A DNA stretch of 55,628 bases from Candidatus Sumerlaeia bacterium (GTDB taxonomy: Bacteria; Sumerlaeota; Sumerlaeia; JADFCW01), in contig JAOAGV010000014.1 of the NCBI GenBank assembly GCA_026415575.1, positions 3,874 to 59,501 on the forward strand. Reading direction: 5' to 3'. Below, one piece after another: positions 8,241 to 16,968 of the stretch. The notes under the pieces are model-generated. The model was not told where the DNA came from. It ran no database searches and saw only the letters and a list, made by a program, of their open reading frames with translations. The number at the start of each line of letters is the position of its first letter. Position 1 is the first letter of the stretch. A program made the translations under genes and the position numbers.

Positions 8241-8381
8241 CTTTGGAGTGCGGCAGCCATGCTGCCGCTTTTTTCATCGTCCGTTGCGAAAGGAAACGTT
8301 CGTTTTCCCGTAAAGGGGCCCGTTTGGCCGGTTTAGGGCCGTTGGAGAGCAAAGCGGCAGCATGGCTGCCGCACTCCAAAG
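8241..8381. repeat. MITE-like element with perfect 31-bp inverted repeats
   Basis: Bases 8241-8271 and 8351-8381 are perfect reverse complements over 31 bp. Each arm is itself a hairpin, GCGGCAGC-CAT-GCTGCCGC. The 79-base interior has no reading frame of interest but contains smaller hairpins (GGAAACG/CGTTTTCC). The left arm recurs identically at 23502-23532. The size and lack of a transposase suggest a REP/MITE-class non-autonomous element. Confidence 0.8.
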
Positions 8382-8447
8382 GTCTGGCGAAATACATACC
8401 ATGCTTCGACTCTGCGGTCCAAACATCCAGCCAATTTGCGACAATCT

Positions 8448-8475
8448 CTTCTAACTTCTAACCTCTTGCCTCTGA
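8448..8475 (+). repeat. Heptamer tandem repeat (4 units)
   Basis: The units read CTTCTAA, CTTCTAA, CCTCTTG, CCTCTGA. A shorter relative (ATCCAAC, CTCTTCC, CTCTGAC) lies at 8190-8210. The reverse-complement family appears at 42122-42184. Confidence 0.7.
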
Positions 8476-8645
8476 CCGCTTTAGTCGTGGCCGGAGGCCA
8501 CGGTATTTGAATTGCCAAATGCGGATGACCCGGCAGCCCACTTAGAGCCAACGCATATCATTGGCAGCGCACGGTTAGACTGTCAACGCCGGAAAACTGA
8601 GGCAAACGTAAGGGACTGCTATAACAGCAGATCATCCCCCTGCCC

Positions 8646-10127
8646 CTAAAGCGACTGTGTGCACAGATGAATCAGCGTGCGGACGCCGATGCCCGTGGCG
8701 CCCGGTTTCAAATAGCGCCAGTCTTTTTCGATAATTGCCGATCCGGCAATATCCAGATGTGCCCAGTTGACGCCCTTGGGAACGAACTCGCGCAGAAACA
8801 GCGCCGCCGTAATCGCTCCGCCGTTGGGCGACGATGACACATTGTTCACGTCGGCCACCGGCGATTTGATCAGATCAAAATACTCGTCATGAAGAGGCAG
8901 CGGCCAAAATGATTCGCCGACCGCCTCGCCTGCGCGCACAATCCGCTCGCGCAGCTCCCGGCTGTCGCAAAACAAGCCCGACAGGGCATGCCCCAGAGCA
9001 CGCTGGCAGGCGCCGGTCAGTGTGGCAATGTCTATGATGTCGGTGGCTTTTTCCTCGCCAGCCCGCGCCAGAGCGTCAGTCAATATCAACCGACCCTCGG
9101 CGTCGGTGTTCTCGACCGAAATGGTCTTGCCGTTTTTGGCGCGGAAAATATCGCCCGGGTGCGTGGCGTTGGGACCGATGGCATTGTGCGCCGCTGCCAC
9201 GATGCCTGTTACCCGAAGCGAAGGCTTCAGTTGCCCAATCGCGTCCATCGTGGCCAACACCGCCGCCGCACCCGACATGTCGCCTTTCATTTGCCACATG
9301 TCTTTCGACGGTTTGAGGCAGATGCCGCCCGTGTCGAACGTGACGCCTTTGCCCAGAATCGCCAGATGCGCAGGCGAGGGCGTGCGCGGTTTGTAGCGCA
9401 GGACGATCAGGCGCGGAGGATTCGGACTGGCCCGGCCGACGGCGAGAAGGCCGTTGTAACCTTGGCGGCGAAGCGCCGCCTCGTTGAGCACGACGCATTC
9501 GAGTTTGCGCCGCGCGGCGATTCGGCGCGCTTCGCGCGCCAGAACCTCTGGATATACCACCGAGCCGGGTTCGTTCACCAGATCGCGCGCATAGTTGACC
9601 GCTTCGCAAATCAGCCGGACACGATCAAGAGTCCGCTGAGCCGGGTTCAACTGTCGGCGCGGAACCAGAATGCTGATGTTGGGCTCGAACCGCTTGGATG
9701 AATCGGCACGACGGTATTTGCTGAAGCGATAGTGGCCGAGCCAGAGGCCCTCGGCGACTGCGTCAAGCCATTGGGCGCCCGCATCGGTATTCAGCGTAAT
9801 CGTCATTCGCCTGAGACTCATCGCGCGCGCATAATTGACCGCGCGGGCGGCGGCAGTTTTGACCTGCTCGGCCGCCGGCAGGCGCTCGATCCGCTCGGGC
9901 GCAAGCATCCAAAACCGCCGCTGGTGCCCGCCCTTGGATATCGCCGGCGCCCCCCAAATCAGCGGGTCGCTGACTTTCTTGTCCTTGGCGGCGCGGCAGT
10001 AGTCCGCAATGACTGCGGCCAGCGACGTGTCCTTGATCTTGCACCACTCTTGCTCCGAGTGAACAAGCAGTACGGTCAGATCACCGGGTGCATGTTCGAC
10101 CGTTCCCGATGAAACAGTGATGTTCAT
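8646..10127 (-). CDS. pepA: Leucyl (cytosol) aminopeptidase, M17 family
   Basis: This cytoplasmic di-metal aminopeptidase releases N-terminal residues from peptides. It has 493 residues (family about 480-510), with a variable N-terminal domain and a C-terminal catalytic domain. The metal and catalytic motifs are LGKGVTFDTGG, MKGDMSGAA and NTDAEGRL, all as expected for M17. The start is unambiguous: ATG preceded by AAAGGAGGC. The gene is followed on the same strand, to the left, only by a repeat-rich intergenic region; the upstream sulfatase ends 71 bases away and could share its transcript. In some bacteria PepA also binds DNA; nothing here tests that. Confidence 0.95.
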   Translation of the reverse strand: MNITVSSGTVEHAPGDLTVLLVHSEQEWCKIKDTSLAAVIADYCRAAKDKKVSDPLIWGAPAISKGGHQRRFWMLAPERIERLPAAEQVKTAAARAVNYARAMSLRRMTITLNTDAGAQWLDAVAEGLWLGHYRFSKYRRADSSKRFEPNISILVPRRQLNPAQRTLDRVRLICEAVNYARDLVNEPGSVVYPEVLAREARRIAARRKLECVVLNEAALRRQGYNGLLAVGRASPNPPRLIVLRYKPRTPSPAHLAILGKGVTFDTGGICLKPSKDMWQMKGDMSGAAAVLATMDAIGQLKPSLRVTGIVAAAHNAIGPNATHPGDIFRAKNGKTISVENTDAEGRLILTDALARAGEEKATDIIDIATLTGACQRALGHALSGLFCDSRELRERIVRAGEAVGESFWPLPLHDEYFDLIKSPVADVNNVSSSPNGGAITAALFLREFVPKGVNWAHLDIAGSAIIEKDWRYLKPGATGIGVRTLIHLCTQSL

Positions 10128-10198
10128 TCCCGCCTCCTTTGATTTCTGGAAGAGCCTCCGAGTGTTTTTGGGCTTCGCGGCGAATCGCGCCGAAGCAT

Positions 10199-12184
10199 TT
10201 ACTTGTCAGGCTGGGCTGCTTTCTTTTTCCGGGCCTTGGTCCCAGCCTTGGCAGTTTTCGCTTTGGGCGTTGCCGGTTTGGGTTTAGCCGCCGACGGCCC
10301 TTCGAGGTCTTCCAGTGTTTTCTCAATTACGCGCAGAACATAACCTGCCGTCTGGCCCTTCGACTGCTGGAGATTCTCCTGAATCTTCTTGGTTTCCGGC
10401 AGCAGACTCGCGGCTTTCTTATCCAATGCGTCTATCGCGTTCATGGCAAGCAGTGCCGACCATCCGTTCTCAACGTTCACTGCCGCTTCTTTGATCAGCA
10501 CCGGCAGCGCTTTTTGCAAATCGGCATCGCTGCCATAGCGCGCCAGCGCCTCCGCGGCCACAACGCGCACGCTGGCCGACTCGTCGCCAAGCGCCTTCTC
10601 CAGTTCGCCGTGTGCGGCGGCCACGCCTTCTTTGCCGCGCATCAGTATGCCCATCGCCCCCCAATAGCGCACCGCGCTGTCGCTGTCGGCAAACGCCTTT
10701 TTCAGTTCCGGCATGGCCTCCATGTTCAGCGACGATGCGATTTCCGCCGCCGCCATAATTTTCTTCAGAGGATACCGTTTGTCATCATGGCCCATTTCAT
10801 AGGGCGAGGAGCCCTCCGAGCGTGTGTGGATTTCCGTTTCCGGCAGGAATCCCACGTCGCGGATTCGCAGCGCCCAATCCTGCTGGGCCTTGCGGAGGCG
10901 ATCAAGAATGGCGCGATGTTCGGGTGAGTCGGCGAGATTCTTCACCTCGTCGCGGTCGTTTTGCAGATCGTAGAGTTCTTCGGGTGGCTTGGTCTGCCAG
11001 AACCGCGCCTGCTCCGGCGTCAATTTCCCATTGTCGAACAGGTCTTTCCACACGCGCGTTGTCGGTGTTTCAAACATATACGACACATGCTGCCCGTAAA
11101 TCTGATGGGGCATGTAGTGCCGCATATAGATGTATCGCTGATCGCGCACGACACGCACCATGTCGTAGCGCTCATCCATGCGCCCGCGGAATCCATAAAT
11201 AAACGGCTGCGGGCCTGCGTCGTAACGGCCCATGAACGCATGGCCTTGGAAATGATCGGGCGGCTTGATGCCCGCCAGACTCAGCAATGTCGGCGCAAGG
11301 TCCACGAAACTCACCAGCCGGTCGCTTTGGCCGCCCGGTTTGTATTCCGGCGGTGCCAGATGGCGGAATTTTTCGGGAATATAAACAATCAGCGCAACAT
11401 GCAGACCCGAATTATACGGCCACCGCTTGCTGCGAGGCATCCCCGAACCATGGTCGCCATAGAAGAACACTATTGTGTCCTCAGCCAGTCCTGCTTCTTC
11501 CAACTCCTTCAAACGTTTCCCTGCCTCCGCATCCATCACAGTGATGTTGTCATAGTATTGCGCCCAGTCCTCGCGCACTTCGGGCGTGTCGGGATGATAG
11601 GCGGGAACACGCACCTTGGCCGGATCGTGGACCTGCTTGTGCGGCCGCGTGCGAATCTGGCTTTCGTGGGTCATGGTGTAATTGAAAATGGCAAAGAAGG
11701 GCTGGCCGGGTTTGCGGTTTTTCCAGTGCGCTTGGTTTGAACATTCATCCCAAACGTCTCCCTCCAGCCGTCCCGTCGGCCGCAGGTTGTAGTCGGTCTT
11801 GCTGTTGTTCGTGCAGTAGTAGCCGGCCTCGCGCAGATAACACGGATACATGCGAAATGATTCGGGCAGATGCGTCAGGCTGCGCATGTGCTCGCTGCCG
11901 GCTGAACAGGCATAGAGGCCGCTGATCAGCGTCGAACGCGCCGGCGCGCATACCGGCGCATTGGACCAGACATGGCGGTAAAGCATGCCGCGCGCGGCCA
12001 GCGCGTCGAGGTTCGGCGTTGTGGCGTAGGTGTCGCCATAGCAGCCCAGCTGCGGGCCGGTATCCTCGCACGTGATCCAGAGGATGTTCGGGCGCGGGGC
12101 CTCGCCGGCAGCGGCGGCGGCCGAATGCACGGCTGCGCACAAGGCGGGTGTGGCAGCCACAAAGGTGCGGCGGTTCATTTTCAT
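10199..12184 (-). CDS. Tat-exported sulfatase with HEAT-like C-terminal repeats
   Basis: The chosen ATG follows AAGGGAGAG. The protein (about 661 residues) begins with a twin-arginine leader, MNRRTFVAATPAL. The alkaline-phosphatase-fold sulfatase domain (about residues 32-440) shows the metal site NILWITCEDTGPQLGCYG and the modification motif CAPARST with Cys79, the expected formylglycine residue. FYGDHGSG is the second metal site. Alanine-rich helical repeats (about 460-610) resemble HEAT/ARM repeats (VRVVAAEALARYG), and the tail is Lys/Ala/Pro-rich. It probably desulfates polysaccharides or glycolipids outside the cytoplasm; substrate unknown. The core motif departs from CxPSR in having Ala for Ser. 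Confidence 0.9.
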   Translation of the reverse strand: MKMNRRTFVAATPALCAAVHSAAAAAGEAPRPNILWITCEDTGPQLGCYGDTYATTPNLDALAARGMLYRHVWSNAPVCAPARSTLISGLYACSAGSEHMRSLTHLPESFRMYPCYLREAGYYCTNNSKTDYNLRPTGRLEGDVWDECSNQAHWKNRKPGQPFFAIFNYTMTHESQIRTRPHKQVHDPAKVRVPAYHPDTPEVREDWAQYYDNITVMDAEAGKRLKELEEAGLAEDTIVFFYGDHGSGMPRSKRWPYNSGLHVALIVYIPEKFRHLAPPEYKPGGQSDRLVSFVDLAPTLLSLAGIKPPDHFQGHAFMGRYDAGPQPFIYGFRGRMDERYDMVRVVRDQRYIYMRHYMPHQIYGQHVSYMFETPTTRVWKDLFDNGKLTPEQARFWQTKPPEELYDLQNDRDEVKNLADSPEHRAILDRLRKAQQDWALRIRDVGFLPETEIHTRSEGSSPYEMGHDDKRYPLKKIMAAAEIASSLNMEAMPELKKAFADSDSAVRYWGAMGILMRGKEGVAAAHGELEKALGDESASVRVVAAEALARYGSDADLQKALPVLIKEAAVNVENGWSALLAMNAIDALDKKAASLLPETKKIQENLQQSKGQTAGYVLRVIEKTLEDLEGPSAAKPKPATPKAKTAKAGTKARKKKAAQPDK

Positions 12185-12389
12185 TCGAGCTCTCCCTTCC
12201 GGACTTTCCGTTGTCATTGATGGTTTCGCAAAATGCAAAAACTCTGGCGGGCATTGGCTGTGTCTTTAATCCAAATCATTCCCCAACTCTCTGCGCTAAG
12301 TGCAACTTTACGCCTGATCCTTTTGTCGCCTGTTGTGCCAGTCAAGCGAAGAAAACACCCTGCGCCGCTTCGCATCAGTCGTTCGGTGT

Positions 12390-12440
12390 GTCCATTTCAT
12401 CCACTCTGTGCATACTGCCCATGCCGGGCATTTTATCCAG
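12390..12440 (+). repeat. Nonamer tandem repeat of the GTCCATNNN family
   Basis: Consecutive 9-base units read GTCCATTTC, ATCCACTCT, GTGCATACT, GCCCATGCC, GGGCATTTT. The tract ends 3 bases before the uvrC stop codon. The rest of the 258-base gap (12185-12442) shows nothing else recognisable. Confidence 0.75.
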
Positions 12441-12442
12441 CT

Positions 12443-14347
12443 TCAGCCGTCCGACTCGGCCAAAAAGCGGTGCAAGTCGCGCGCCAGCGCAATGGGAATT
12501 CCCGGAACGCGCGCAATCTCCTCGACCGACGCCTTGCGCAGTTGTTCGATGCTGCCGAACGCCCGCAACAGCGCTCGTTTTCGCGCCTCGCCCACCCCCG
12601 GCAGTTCCTGAAGCAGCGACCGCAAACTACGGCTCCGCCGAAGTTTCTTGTGATAGGTAATGGCAAAGCGATGGGCCTCATTGCGGATGTGTTGCAAAAG
12701 AAGAAGGGCCGGCGACCCCGCTGGAAATGTCACGGGATTTTTCTGGCCGGGAATAAACAGCCGCTCGTCGGTGTGTCGAATCTCCGACGCCGGCCCGGCG
12801 GTTCCGTCCTCGTCGGCGGAAAGTTTAGACTGCTCTTCGAGGCGGCTCTTGGCAATTGCGCGCAGGACCGCCGTCGGTGCACCCAGCGCTTTCATCGCCT
12901 CGGCGGCTGCATTGAGCTGGCCCTTGCCGCCGTCGACCAGAATCAAATCGGGCAGCGGGCGGCCGGTTTCGATCAGTCGCCGATAGCGCCGCGACAACAC
13001 CTCGTGCATCATCCCAAAATCATTGGCACCCTCAACGGTGCGGATTTTGAACAGGCGGTAGCCGCTGCGGTTGGGCAGCCCGCCGACAAACTGCACCATC
13101 GCCCCGACGGCCAGTGTCCCCTGAATGTTCGATATATCGAAACATTCGATGTGCTCGGGCGGAGCCGGCAGGCGCAACCGCGCGCTCAATTCGCTGAGCG
13201 CCGCCTCGATGTTGCGGCCCGACTCGATACGGTCGCGCAAGCGCTGGCGGGCGTTTTGCAGGGCAAGGTCCATCAGACTGCGTCCTTCTCCCCGCTGCGG
13301 TACATGGAGTCGGACCGCCCGCCCCCGCACCTCCGCCAGCCATTGCTCGATCGTCTCGCGGTCGTCGGGTTCGCTCGAAAGATGAATCTCGTCAGGAATG
13401 GATTCCGGTATGGCGTAGAGTTGGCTGATCACGCCGCGCAGAATGTCGCCCTCGCTCTGGCCGATGTCCGGCAGGTCAAACTCGCGGCGGTCGGAAACCA
13501 CACCGCCGCGGTAGATCAGTGCCAACGCCAGCCAGCGTCCCTTCTCGGCCACCGCGGCAATCACGTCGCGGTTGATGCCCGGCCCGACGGCAATTCGCTG
13601 GCGCTCGATAGTGAGATTGATGGCGGCGACCTGGTCGCGGATTCGTGCCGCTTCCTCAAATTCCATGCGGTCGGACTTCTCCTGCATCCGCTGCGTGAGA
13701 CGCTCGACCACTTCGGTTCGCTGTCCGCGCAAAAACAGGATGGCATCTTGCACCAGCTGTGCGTAATAGGCCGGGTCCACCGCGCGGTAATACGGGCAGC
13801 AGCACATCCCGATTTCATACATAAGACACGGGCGGGTGCGGTTGCGCCGGATTTTTTCGCGGCAGCTGCACAGCGGGAAAATCCGCAGCAGCGTGCGAAA
13901 TGTCTCGCGCAGGGCCTGCGAGGACGTGTAAGGGCCGAAATACAGCGCACCGTCGTCGGCGCGCTTGCGCACCATTTGAAGGCGGGGCCATTGCTCGCGC
14001 GGGTCAATGCGCAAACTGAGATAGGTCTTATCGTCGCGCAGCCGGATGTTGTAACGCGGTCGGTGCTTTTTGATCAGCGCGTTTTCAAGAAGAAACGCCT
14101 CCTTGTCCGTTGCCGTGACAATATAATCGAGCGCGGCCACACGCCGCACCAGAAATTCCGTCTGCGGCCGCTCATCGGGGGTCGCGCCAAAATAGGACGA
14201 TACACGCGCGCGCAAATTGAACGCCTTGCCGACATACAGCACCTCGCCGGCGGCGTCCTTCATCAGATACACCCCCGGCGCTGCGGGAAACTCATGCGCA
14301 CGCGCCAGAAGTTTTTCGCGATGGGATGGTGCAGATGTCTGAACCAT
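12443..14347 (-). CDS. uvrC: Excinuclease ABC subunit C
   Basis: This is the nuclease subunit of nucleotide-excision repair, making the 3' and 5' incisions with UvrB. Started at MVQTSAPSHREK it has about 634 residues. The N-terminal GIY-YIG domain has PGVYLMKDAAGEVLYVGKA, and the cysteine cluster CCCPYY follows. The UvrB-binding UVR motif has RMEFEEAARIRDQ. The RNase H-like domain has ECFDISNIQG and LPDLILVDGGKGQL. The C-terminal helix-hairpin-helix pair has LQELPGVGEARKRALL. A longer in-frame extension upstream to 14491 has no family similarity and was not used. A moderate AAGGCGG precedes the ATG. Confidence 0.95.
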   Translation of the reverse strand: MVQTSAPSHREKLLARAHEFPAAPGVYLMKDAAGEVLYVGKAFNLRARVSSYFGATPDERPQTEFLVRRVAALDYIVTATDKEAFLLENALIKKHRPRYNIRLRDDKTYLSLRIDPREQWPRLQMVRKRADDGALYFGPYTSSQALRETFRTLLRIFPLCSCREKIRRNRTRPCLMYEIGMCCCPYYRAVDPAYYAQLVQDAILFLRGQRTEVVERLTQRMQEKSDRMEFEEAARIRDQVAAINLTIERQRIAVGPGINRDVIAAVAEKGRWLALALIYRGGVVSDRREFDLPDIGQSEGDILRGVISQLYAIPESIPDEIHLSSEPDDRETIEQWLAEVRGRAVRLHVPQRGEGRSLMDLALQNARQRLRDRIESGRNIEAALSELSARLRLPAPPEHIECFDISNIQGTLAVGAMVQFVGGLPNRSGYRLFKIRTVEGANDFGMMHEVLSRRYRRLIETGRPLPDLILVDGGKGQLNAAAEAMKALGAPTAVLRAIAKSRLEEQSKLSADEDGTAGPASEIRHTDERLFIPGQKNPVTFPAGSPALLLLQHIRNEAHRFAITYHKKLRRSRSLRSLLQELPGVGEARKRALLRAFGSIEQLRKASVEEIARVPGIPIALARDLHRFLAESDG

Positions 14348-14929
14348 GCTTCCGCCTTGCCCCTTGCACAGGCAATGATGAAAAAACCGCGCCGGCAAAG
14401 GCAAGGGGAAGTAGGGTCTTGCCAATGATGAGATAAGTCGGGTGTTTGAATAAGTTCCCGTCACACGCCACAGCCGGCGGGGCGTTTTCACTTTTCAGAG
14501 GAGGCCAAGACCAGGAGGGCTCGAATTGCGATTAGTCCAAATAGCCATGTTGGGAAACTGTGTGGGGCAGGCATGCCAATTCTTGGTCAAATCTCTGCTC
14601 GAAAATACACGACTTGCACTTTAGACGGGATGGTTCGGCTCTGTCAGGGTCGAGAGCACCCGGTCTGTCGGAGTTCTTTCCTGCTTATCGCCTCATTCAC
14701 TCATCCCCTGATGGCGCTCGATTTTATGACATAATATTCGGACCCAAAATCCATTTCCCCTCAAGGCGATTATACGCTTGAGGTGCCCTGCCGATGCCTT
14801 CGGCTAACAATAGTGTTGAAGAGATATGAAACCCGATTCACCAAAAACGCAAAACCTCATCGCTGTTTTTGCGACGAGGAATCGCGCAAATTCTGCCTTA
14901 TACGATGCCGTGCAAGTATGCCGGACGGC
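14348..14929. other. Intergenic region between uvrC and a lipoprotein gene
   Basis: Over 580 bases without a gene I can support. A bulged inverted repeat, CCTCAAGGCG/CGCTTGAGG, lies at 14759-14783 without a T-run. A terminator for the lipoprotein gene lies at 14848-14873. A possible 73-codon frame at 14560-14781 has no recognisable features. Confidence 0.45.
14848..14873 (-). terminator. Intrinsic terminator of the lipoprotein gene
   Basis: Read on the minus strand, the stem CGCAAAA/TTTTGCG encloses a 12-base loop and is followed by TTTTTGG. It lies 57 bases past the stop codon at 14930. Confidence 0.55.
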
Positions 14930-15640
14930 TTATTTCGCTTGCGGCGCGGCAGGCGGCTGAACCGGCGGAAGGCCGGCGGGCGCACCCGAAGCCCTAATGG
15001 GCGCGGGCGCGCGAACCGGCGCCGGCTTGGCGACCGGCACGGAAGCCGCTTCATCTGCATCGGCTTCGAGATCGTCGCCTAGGATATCCAGAGTTGTAAA
15101 GCCGAGGAGAAAATCCGCGAAATCGGCGTAGCGGTATTTTAATGCAATGCCAATCCACCCCAGATGAATGGTTTTATCGCATTCGAGAAAAGCGGGAAGC
15201 GGCCGTGGATTCGGATCCGCCATCAGTCCCACCAGCCCCAAAGTGTAAGTCGGCCACGTGGTCTCGTTGATCTGATCTTTACGCGCTTGATGCGGATCGC
15301 GCGGATTGAACTGGCCCACGCCCTGACGGTATTCGCCGGCGAGGAGGAAAAAGCCCCAACTTTCATGAATCCAATTCAACCGGCCCACTTGGCGGTTGCC
15401 GATTCCAATTTTCACACCCTCGACCGAACCATAGCCGAGCGGCAGCATGGAAAAACAGTCGGTGAAGATTACAAGCCCCGGTTTTTCCGAATACGTAATC
15501 CCCGGTTCCAGACAGTCCAATGCATCGTTAATTCGGTTTTGTACGTAGGCGCGTGTGCAGCTGGAAGCCAGCAAAGCAATCACACAGAACAGCAAAACGC
15601 CAAACACACTCTGTTGGATTTTTTTTGGTACTGCCTTCAT
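14930..15640 (-). CDS. Predicted lipoprotein, unknown function
   Basis: A 236-residue protein with a lipoprotein signal peptide: basic n-region, hydrophobic VFGVLLFCVIALLASSC, lipidation Cys28. The start is supported by GGAAGGGAG nine bases upstream. The mature part contains YGSVEGVKIGIGNR and several aromatic, Gly-rich stretches. The last 35 residues or so are Pro/Ala-rich (APVRAPAPIRASG), a typical flexible cell-envelope tail. I recognise no domain. An exosortase-like or YceK/YidQ-like small lipoprotein relationship is possible from the 'CF..LPLGYGSVEGVKIG' region but unproven. Single gene between uvrC and the divergent prepilin gene. Confidence 0.7.
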   Translation of the reverse strand: MKAVPKKIQQSVFGVLLFCVIALLASSCTRAYVQNRINDALDCLEPGITYSEKPGLVIFTDCFSMLPLGYGSVEGVKIGIGNRQVGRLNWIHESWGFFLLAGEYRQGVGQFNPRDPHQARKDQINETTWPTYTLGLVGLMADPNPRPLPAFLECDKTIHLGWIGIALKYRYADFADFLLGFTTLDILGDDLEADADEAASVPVAKPAPVRAPAPIRASGAPAGLPPVQPPAAPQAK

Positions 15641-16044
15641 TTTCTAAATCTCCCTTCCGGCACGAGAGTCGCTCTATCTCCTGCCGATGTCCACGTTGTG
15701 ATAAAAAATTGCGGCCATGGATTGGCCGGAAACACAAACAGCTGCTACGAAACCCATAACAACGCATACCCAAAAAGCAAGAGGAAACACGGCCGGGAAA
15801 GAAAAAACCTTCAAGACTCCGTTTCGGCGCAAAGCCACCACGTCGTGAAGCGTTTCCCTCATTTCAGTCGGCCATAAAACAATTCAACTCTTTATGATCA
15901 AACGTTTGATGGGTGGAATAAAATAACAGATATTTAACATTTTTTTCTATTATGGCCTAACAATTGGGCCCCAGAGTCCCCTCGTTCGCAGGCGGAAATG
16001 GCCACAGAAACGGGCCAAAATCTCAATCTCAAGGAGGCAACACT
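15641..16044. other. Divergent promoter region, lipoprotein/prepilin
   Basis: A 404-base intergenic region. Its right half (15890-15960) is AT-rich and contains a perfect 14-base palindrome at 15897-15910, then runs such as ATAAAATAACAGATATTTAACATTTTTT. It is a plausible promoter and leader for the prepilin gene, but no certain -35/-10 pair is visible. Nothing coding is evident. Confidence 0.5.
15897..15910. promoter_or_regulatory. Perfect 14-bp palindrome, candidate operator
   Basis: ATCAAACGTTTGAT is fully self-complementary and lies about 135 bases upstream of the prepilin start in an AT-rich stretch. Its form resembles binding sites of dimeric repressors (LacI/GntR style). No cognate regulator is identified in the window. 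Confidence 0.4.
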
Positions 16045-16812
16045 ATGTTGAAACGAGGGGGAAGAACTGCGGCAACGAAAGGATTCACCTTGATCGAACT
16101 ACTCATCGTCGTGGCGATCATCGCCATCCTTGCCGCGATCGCGCTGCCCAATTTCTTGGAAGCGCAGACACGCGCCAAGGTGGCTCGCTCGGCCAACGAC
16201 CTGCGCACGCAGGCCGTCGCGCTCGAAGCGTATTTCGTGGACTGGAATTCCTATACGCGGGACAGCGACTCGAGTTTGGACATCGCCGACATCGGACCTG
16301 CGGCAGCCAATCCGGCCATGCCGGAGTACGGGAAATGCGCCAACGGCGCGCGCCAGCTCACGACGCCCATCGCTTACATGACCACGCTTTTGGCCGATCC
16401 GTTCGGCGGTCCCATTCTTGTCGAAGGCGGCGGCGCGCAAGGCTATCGTATCGGCTCGGGAACGTGGTCCTACAGCGACCCGCCCATTAACACTGTCGAC
16501 CATCAGGACTCGCATCTGGTCTTCAAGCAGGTCGGCCCGCGCGCCTGCTATGTGCTCATCGGAGTCGGCCCTGACCGGGCCCGCTGCCGCAATGCCTACA
16601 AGTGCTTTCCGTACTTCAGCATGTATGAAGGCGGCGCCAGCGAGAACCTCCGGAAAAACCAGCCGCTCAACTACACCGACTACGACCCGACCAACGGGAC
16701 CATGAGTTTGGGCGACATCTATCGGTTCGGCGGCGAGTGGCAGAACGGCCGATTCATGCGCAACGGCGGCATCGTTGGCTCGACGGTATCACCCGGCGGC
16801 GCCTGCTGGTAA
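16045..16812 (+). CDS. Type IV prepilin-like / type II pseudopilin-like protein
   Basis: The start ATG follows a strong AAGGAGG. The 255-residue protein has a 13-residue basic leader ending KG, then the class III signal FTLIELLIVVAIIAILAAIAL, with Glu at mature position 5. A prepilin peptidase should therefore cleave after Gly13. NFLEAQTRAK follows, typical of the large GspG/H-like prepilin families of PVC-type bacteria. The globular part has a Gly-rich C terminus and several Cys that could form disulfides. It may be a major pilin or a surface pseudopilin. PilT-type ATPases lie at 38-40.6 kb, but pilB, pilC and the peptidase are not in the window. A strong terminator follows, so it is monocistronic. 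Confidence 0.9.
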   Translation: MLKRGGRTAATKGFTLIELLIVVAIIAILAAIALPNFLEAQTRAKVARSANDLRTQAVALEAYFVDWNSYTRDSDSSLDIADIGPAAANPAMPEYGKCANGARQLTTPIAYMTTLLADPFGGPILVEGGGAQGYRIGSGTWSYSDPPINTVDHQDSHLVFKQVGPRACYVLIGVGPDRARCRNAYKCFPYFSMYEGGASENLRKNQPLNYTDYDPTNGTMSLGDIYRFGGEWQNGRFMRNGGIVGSTVSPGGACW

Positions 16813-16847
16813 ACCGCTGGCGTTTTCAAAACCTCTCCGTACCCCCG

Positions 16848-16891
16848 GCACCTTCCCACACTCCGCCTGCGGGAGGGTGCTTTTTCTTTTT
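16848..16891 (+). terminator. Strong intrinsic terminator after the prepilin gene
   Basis: A ten-base stem, GCACCTTCCC/GGGAGGGTGC (one G-T pair), with a 13-base loop is followed directly by TTTTTCTTTTT. It begins 36 bases after the prepilin stop codon. Confidence 0.9.
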
Positions 16892-16968
16892 ACGGGATTT
16901 GTGCTTGATTTCCGGCGCATAGGGCAAGAAAACCGCTCATCGGATTGTGAGAAGGGCAAGGCAAAGGC

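Larger units (their letters stand above)
8129..8645. other. Repeat-rich intergenic region
   Basis: There is no protein gene in these 517 bases. From left to right they hold a three-unit heptamer tract at 8190-8210, the 141-bp inverted-repeat element at 8241-8381, a second heptamer tract at 8448-8475 and a small hairpin, CTGCT/AGCAG, at 8616-8630 just beyond the pepA stop. The promoter for the minus-strand regulator operon is expected close to 8130-8240 but is not distinct. Confidence 0.6.

Noticed and set aside
8241..8381. An insertion sequence
   Set aside because: The perfect inverted repeats enclose only 79 bases with no transposase frame, so only a non-autonomous element can be claimed.
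12233..14428. A very long plus-strand open frame of 731 codons
   Set aside because: It lies antisense to uvrC, has an Arg/Gln/Ala-rich composition typical of GC-rich shadow frames, and has no recognisable domain, whereas the minus-strand frame is an unmistakable UvrC.
14560..14781. A 73-codon frame in the uvrC-lipoprotein gap
   Set aside because: It has no ribosome site, no hydrophobic or domain pattern, and ends in an inverted repeat; coding status is unsupported.
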